Part shown: positions 4,896-5,949 of the stretch, piece after piece
Position numbering within the stretch: the first letter of the stretch is position 1
Layout: every line of letters starts with the position of its first letter
NCBI GenBank assembly: GCA_964492105.1
Contig: CAZBJB010000061.1
Coordinates: forward strand, 1 to 5,949
Direction of reading: 5' to 3'
DNA length: 5,949 bases
Source: JAUZQZ01 sp964492105
GTDB lineage: Bacteria; Pseudomonadota; Zetaproteobacteria; Mariprofundales; Mariprofundaceae
Translations under genes and position numbers: made by a program
Notes under the pieces: model-generated
Seen by the model: the letters and a program-made list of their open reading frames with translations, nothing else
What the model was told of the DNA's origin: nothing
Databases searched by the model: none

Positions 4896-5772
4896 GCTCC
4901 GGCTTCAGGCCGAAGGCCTTCATCGTGGCAAACAGGGTCTCACGTAAATCCTCCGGTAGAATGGTCAATGGCAGGCGAAGTTCCCAGCCCATCCATCCCA
5001 TCATGGCACAAGCAGCCTTTACCGGAATCGGATTGGATTGTACGAATAGGGCTTTATTCAGCTCGCGCAAGGTAAACTGAGAGGCGCGAGCCGCCACGAA
5101 ATCATCGGAATGCATAGCGGAGGTCAACTGCTTCATATGGCCGGGCGCAAGATTGGATACGACGGAAATAACCCCATGACCACCCAGCGCCATGAATGGC
5201 AATACGGTGGCATCATCGCCTGCATAGAACTGGATACGGTCGTCAGCGGCCTCCATCGTATGCGCCAGTTGCTCCATATCGGCCGTGGCATCCTTGATGC
5301 CGACGATATTGCCGATGTGTGATAACCTCCCGATTGTTTCCGGCAGAATGTTTACATGGGTGCGCCCCGGTACGTTGTAAATAATCTGCGGCAGATCCAC
5401 CGCCTCGGCCACTGCCCTGTAATGCTGATAAATACCTTCCTGTGTTGGCTTGTTGTAATAGGGAGAAATGAGCAGCACCGCATCGGCGCCCAATTCCCTG
5501 GCTGCTTGCGTCAGTTCGATGGATTCAGCGGTGTTATTGCTGCCGGTTCCGGCAATGACGGGCACGCGCCCGGCCACATGATCTACGGATATGCGAATCA
5601 GATGCTTGTGTTCCTCAAAACTCAACGTTGCCGCCTCACCCGTGGTTCCAACGGGCACTACGGCGTCCACGCCGCCATCGATCTGACGATCCAGATGTGC
5701 ACGAAATGCCTCTTCGTCAATCCTGCCATTCCTAAAAGGCGTGACCAGTGCCGTCATTGTGCCGTGTAACAT
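4882..5772 (-). CDS. dapA: 4-hydroxy-tetrahydrodipicolinate synthase
   Basis: A 296-residue cytoplasmic TIM-barrel aldolase that condenses pyruvate with aspartate semialdehyde, the entry step to diaminopimelate (peptidoglycan) and lysine. Length is normal for the family. All active-site marks are present: G-T-T-G-E at 42-46 with the two Thr (43, 44), the conserved S-P-Y-Y-N-K-P-T at 103-110, Tyr132 in Y-N-V-P-G-R-T with Arg137, and the Schiff-base Lys160 in G-I-K-D-A-T. ATG 5772 is preceded by a strong Shine-Dalgarno sequence GGAGGT four bases upstream, which settles the start. It is the first gene of the cluster with the small membrane protein and pheA. Nothing suggests damage or transfer. 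Confidence 0.97.
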   Translation of the reverse strand: MLHGTMTALVTPFRNGRIDEEAFRAHLDRQIDGGVDAVVPVGTTGEAATLSFEEHKHLIRISVDHVAGRVPVIAGTGSNNTAESIELTQAARELGADAVLLISPYYNKPTQEGIYQHYRAVAEAVDLPQIIYNVPGRTHVNILPETIGRLSHIGNIVGIKDATADMEQLAHTMEAADDRIQFYAGDDATVLPFMALGGHGVISVVSNLAPGHMKQLTSAMHSDDFVAARASQFTLRELNKALFVQSNPIPVKAACAMMGWMGWELRLPLTILPEDLRETLFATMKAFGLKPERAHP

Positions 5773-5776
5773 GCAG

Positions 5777-5821
5777 ACCTCCGTATTCCCGATAGTATAA
5801 CCGCTTCACGACAAGGCGGAA
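5777..5821 (-). promoter_or_regulatory. Candidate dapA promoter and ribosome binding site
   Basis: On the - strand a good -10 box TATACT lies at 5799-5794, 21 bases before the ATG. The best -35 at 16 bases spacing is TTCCGC (5821-5816), which is weak. A bulged stem (CCGCCTT with AAGCGG) falls between the two boxes. GGAGGT at 5782-5777 is the ribosome binding site. Unlike the other two promoters in the window, this one gives a normal short leader. No lysine-riboswitch structure would fit in so short a leader. Confidence 0.45.
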
Positions 5822-5949
5822 GGGGGCAGCTTATTCGATCCACCAAACTTGACAATTGTTCATGCCCGTTTAACCCGGTCTTTATCTAATCTAACTAGAG
5901 CCTAGCCGAAAAGCATCCGTCATCCTTCAGGGACGTCACCATAAGGAAA

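Noticed and set aside
5849..5886. + strand promoter from the consensus TTGACA at 5849-5854, reading out of the window
   Set aside because: No acceptable -10 box lies 16-18 bases away. An AAGGA at 5943-5947 could precede a gene beyond the edge, but that cannot be tested here.

Overview
The window looks like a piece of a proteobacterial chromosome with roughly balanced base composition. The gene families point to the gamma/beta branch: a DUF2782 secreted protein, a fused chorismate mutase/prephenate dehydratase (P-protein) and a standard DapA. I cannot name a genus. Two mobile-element remains interrupt an otherwise ordinary set of biosynthetic genes.

Left part (1-1381). The window opens inside the 3' end of an IS3-family transposase. 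Its element seems to end at about 336 in a TG/CA-type terminal inverted repeat. A short cinA-type gene (MoCF/molybdopterin-binding domain only) follows on the + strand. The intergenic stretch after it, 1158-1381, holds nested inverted repeats plus a perfect Shine-Dalgarno sequence in front of a five-codon reading frame.

Middle part (1382-3486). Two - strand genes form a likely unit: a secreted DUF2782 protein (2041-2442), then a ThiE/TenI-like TIM-barrel protein (1382-1990) that starts at TTG and lacks several residues expected of a true ThiE. Upstream of them is a gap without a recognisable gene (2443-2779). Next, on the + strand, comes a decayed IS110-family transposase that has lost its N-terminal nuclease domain, carries an internal stop codon and breaks off near 3336.

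Right part (3487-5949). Three - strand genes are tightly arranged in the order dapA, a 75-residue single-pass membrane protein, pheA. The set combines the lysine/diaminopimelate branch-point enzyme with the phenylalanine branch-point enzyme. A 16-codon reading frame with its own Shine-Dalgarno and two Phe codons lies just before pheA. The dapA promoter region occupies the last 180 bases.

I see no CRISPR array, tRNA, rRNA, phage module or recognisable defence system. The most useful leads are the nested-repeat element at 1198-1281, the possible pheA leader, the atypical ThiE-like protein and two promoters that imply near-leaderless transcripts. None of these amounts to a clear new system.
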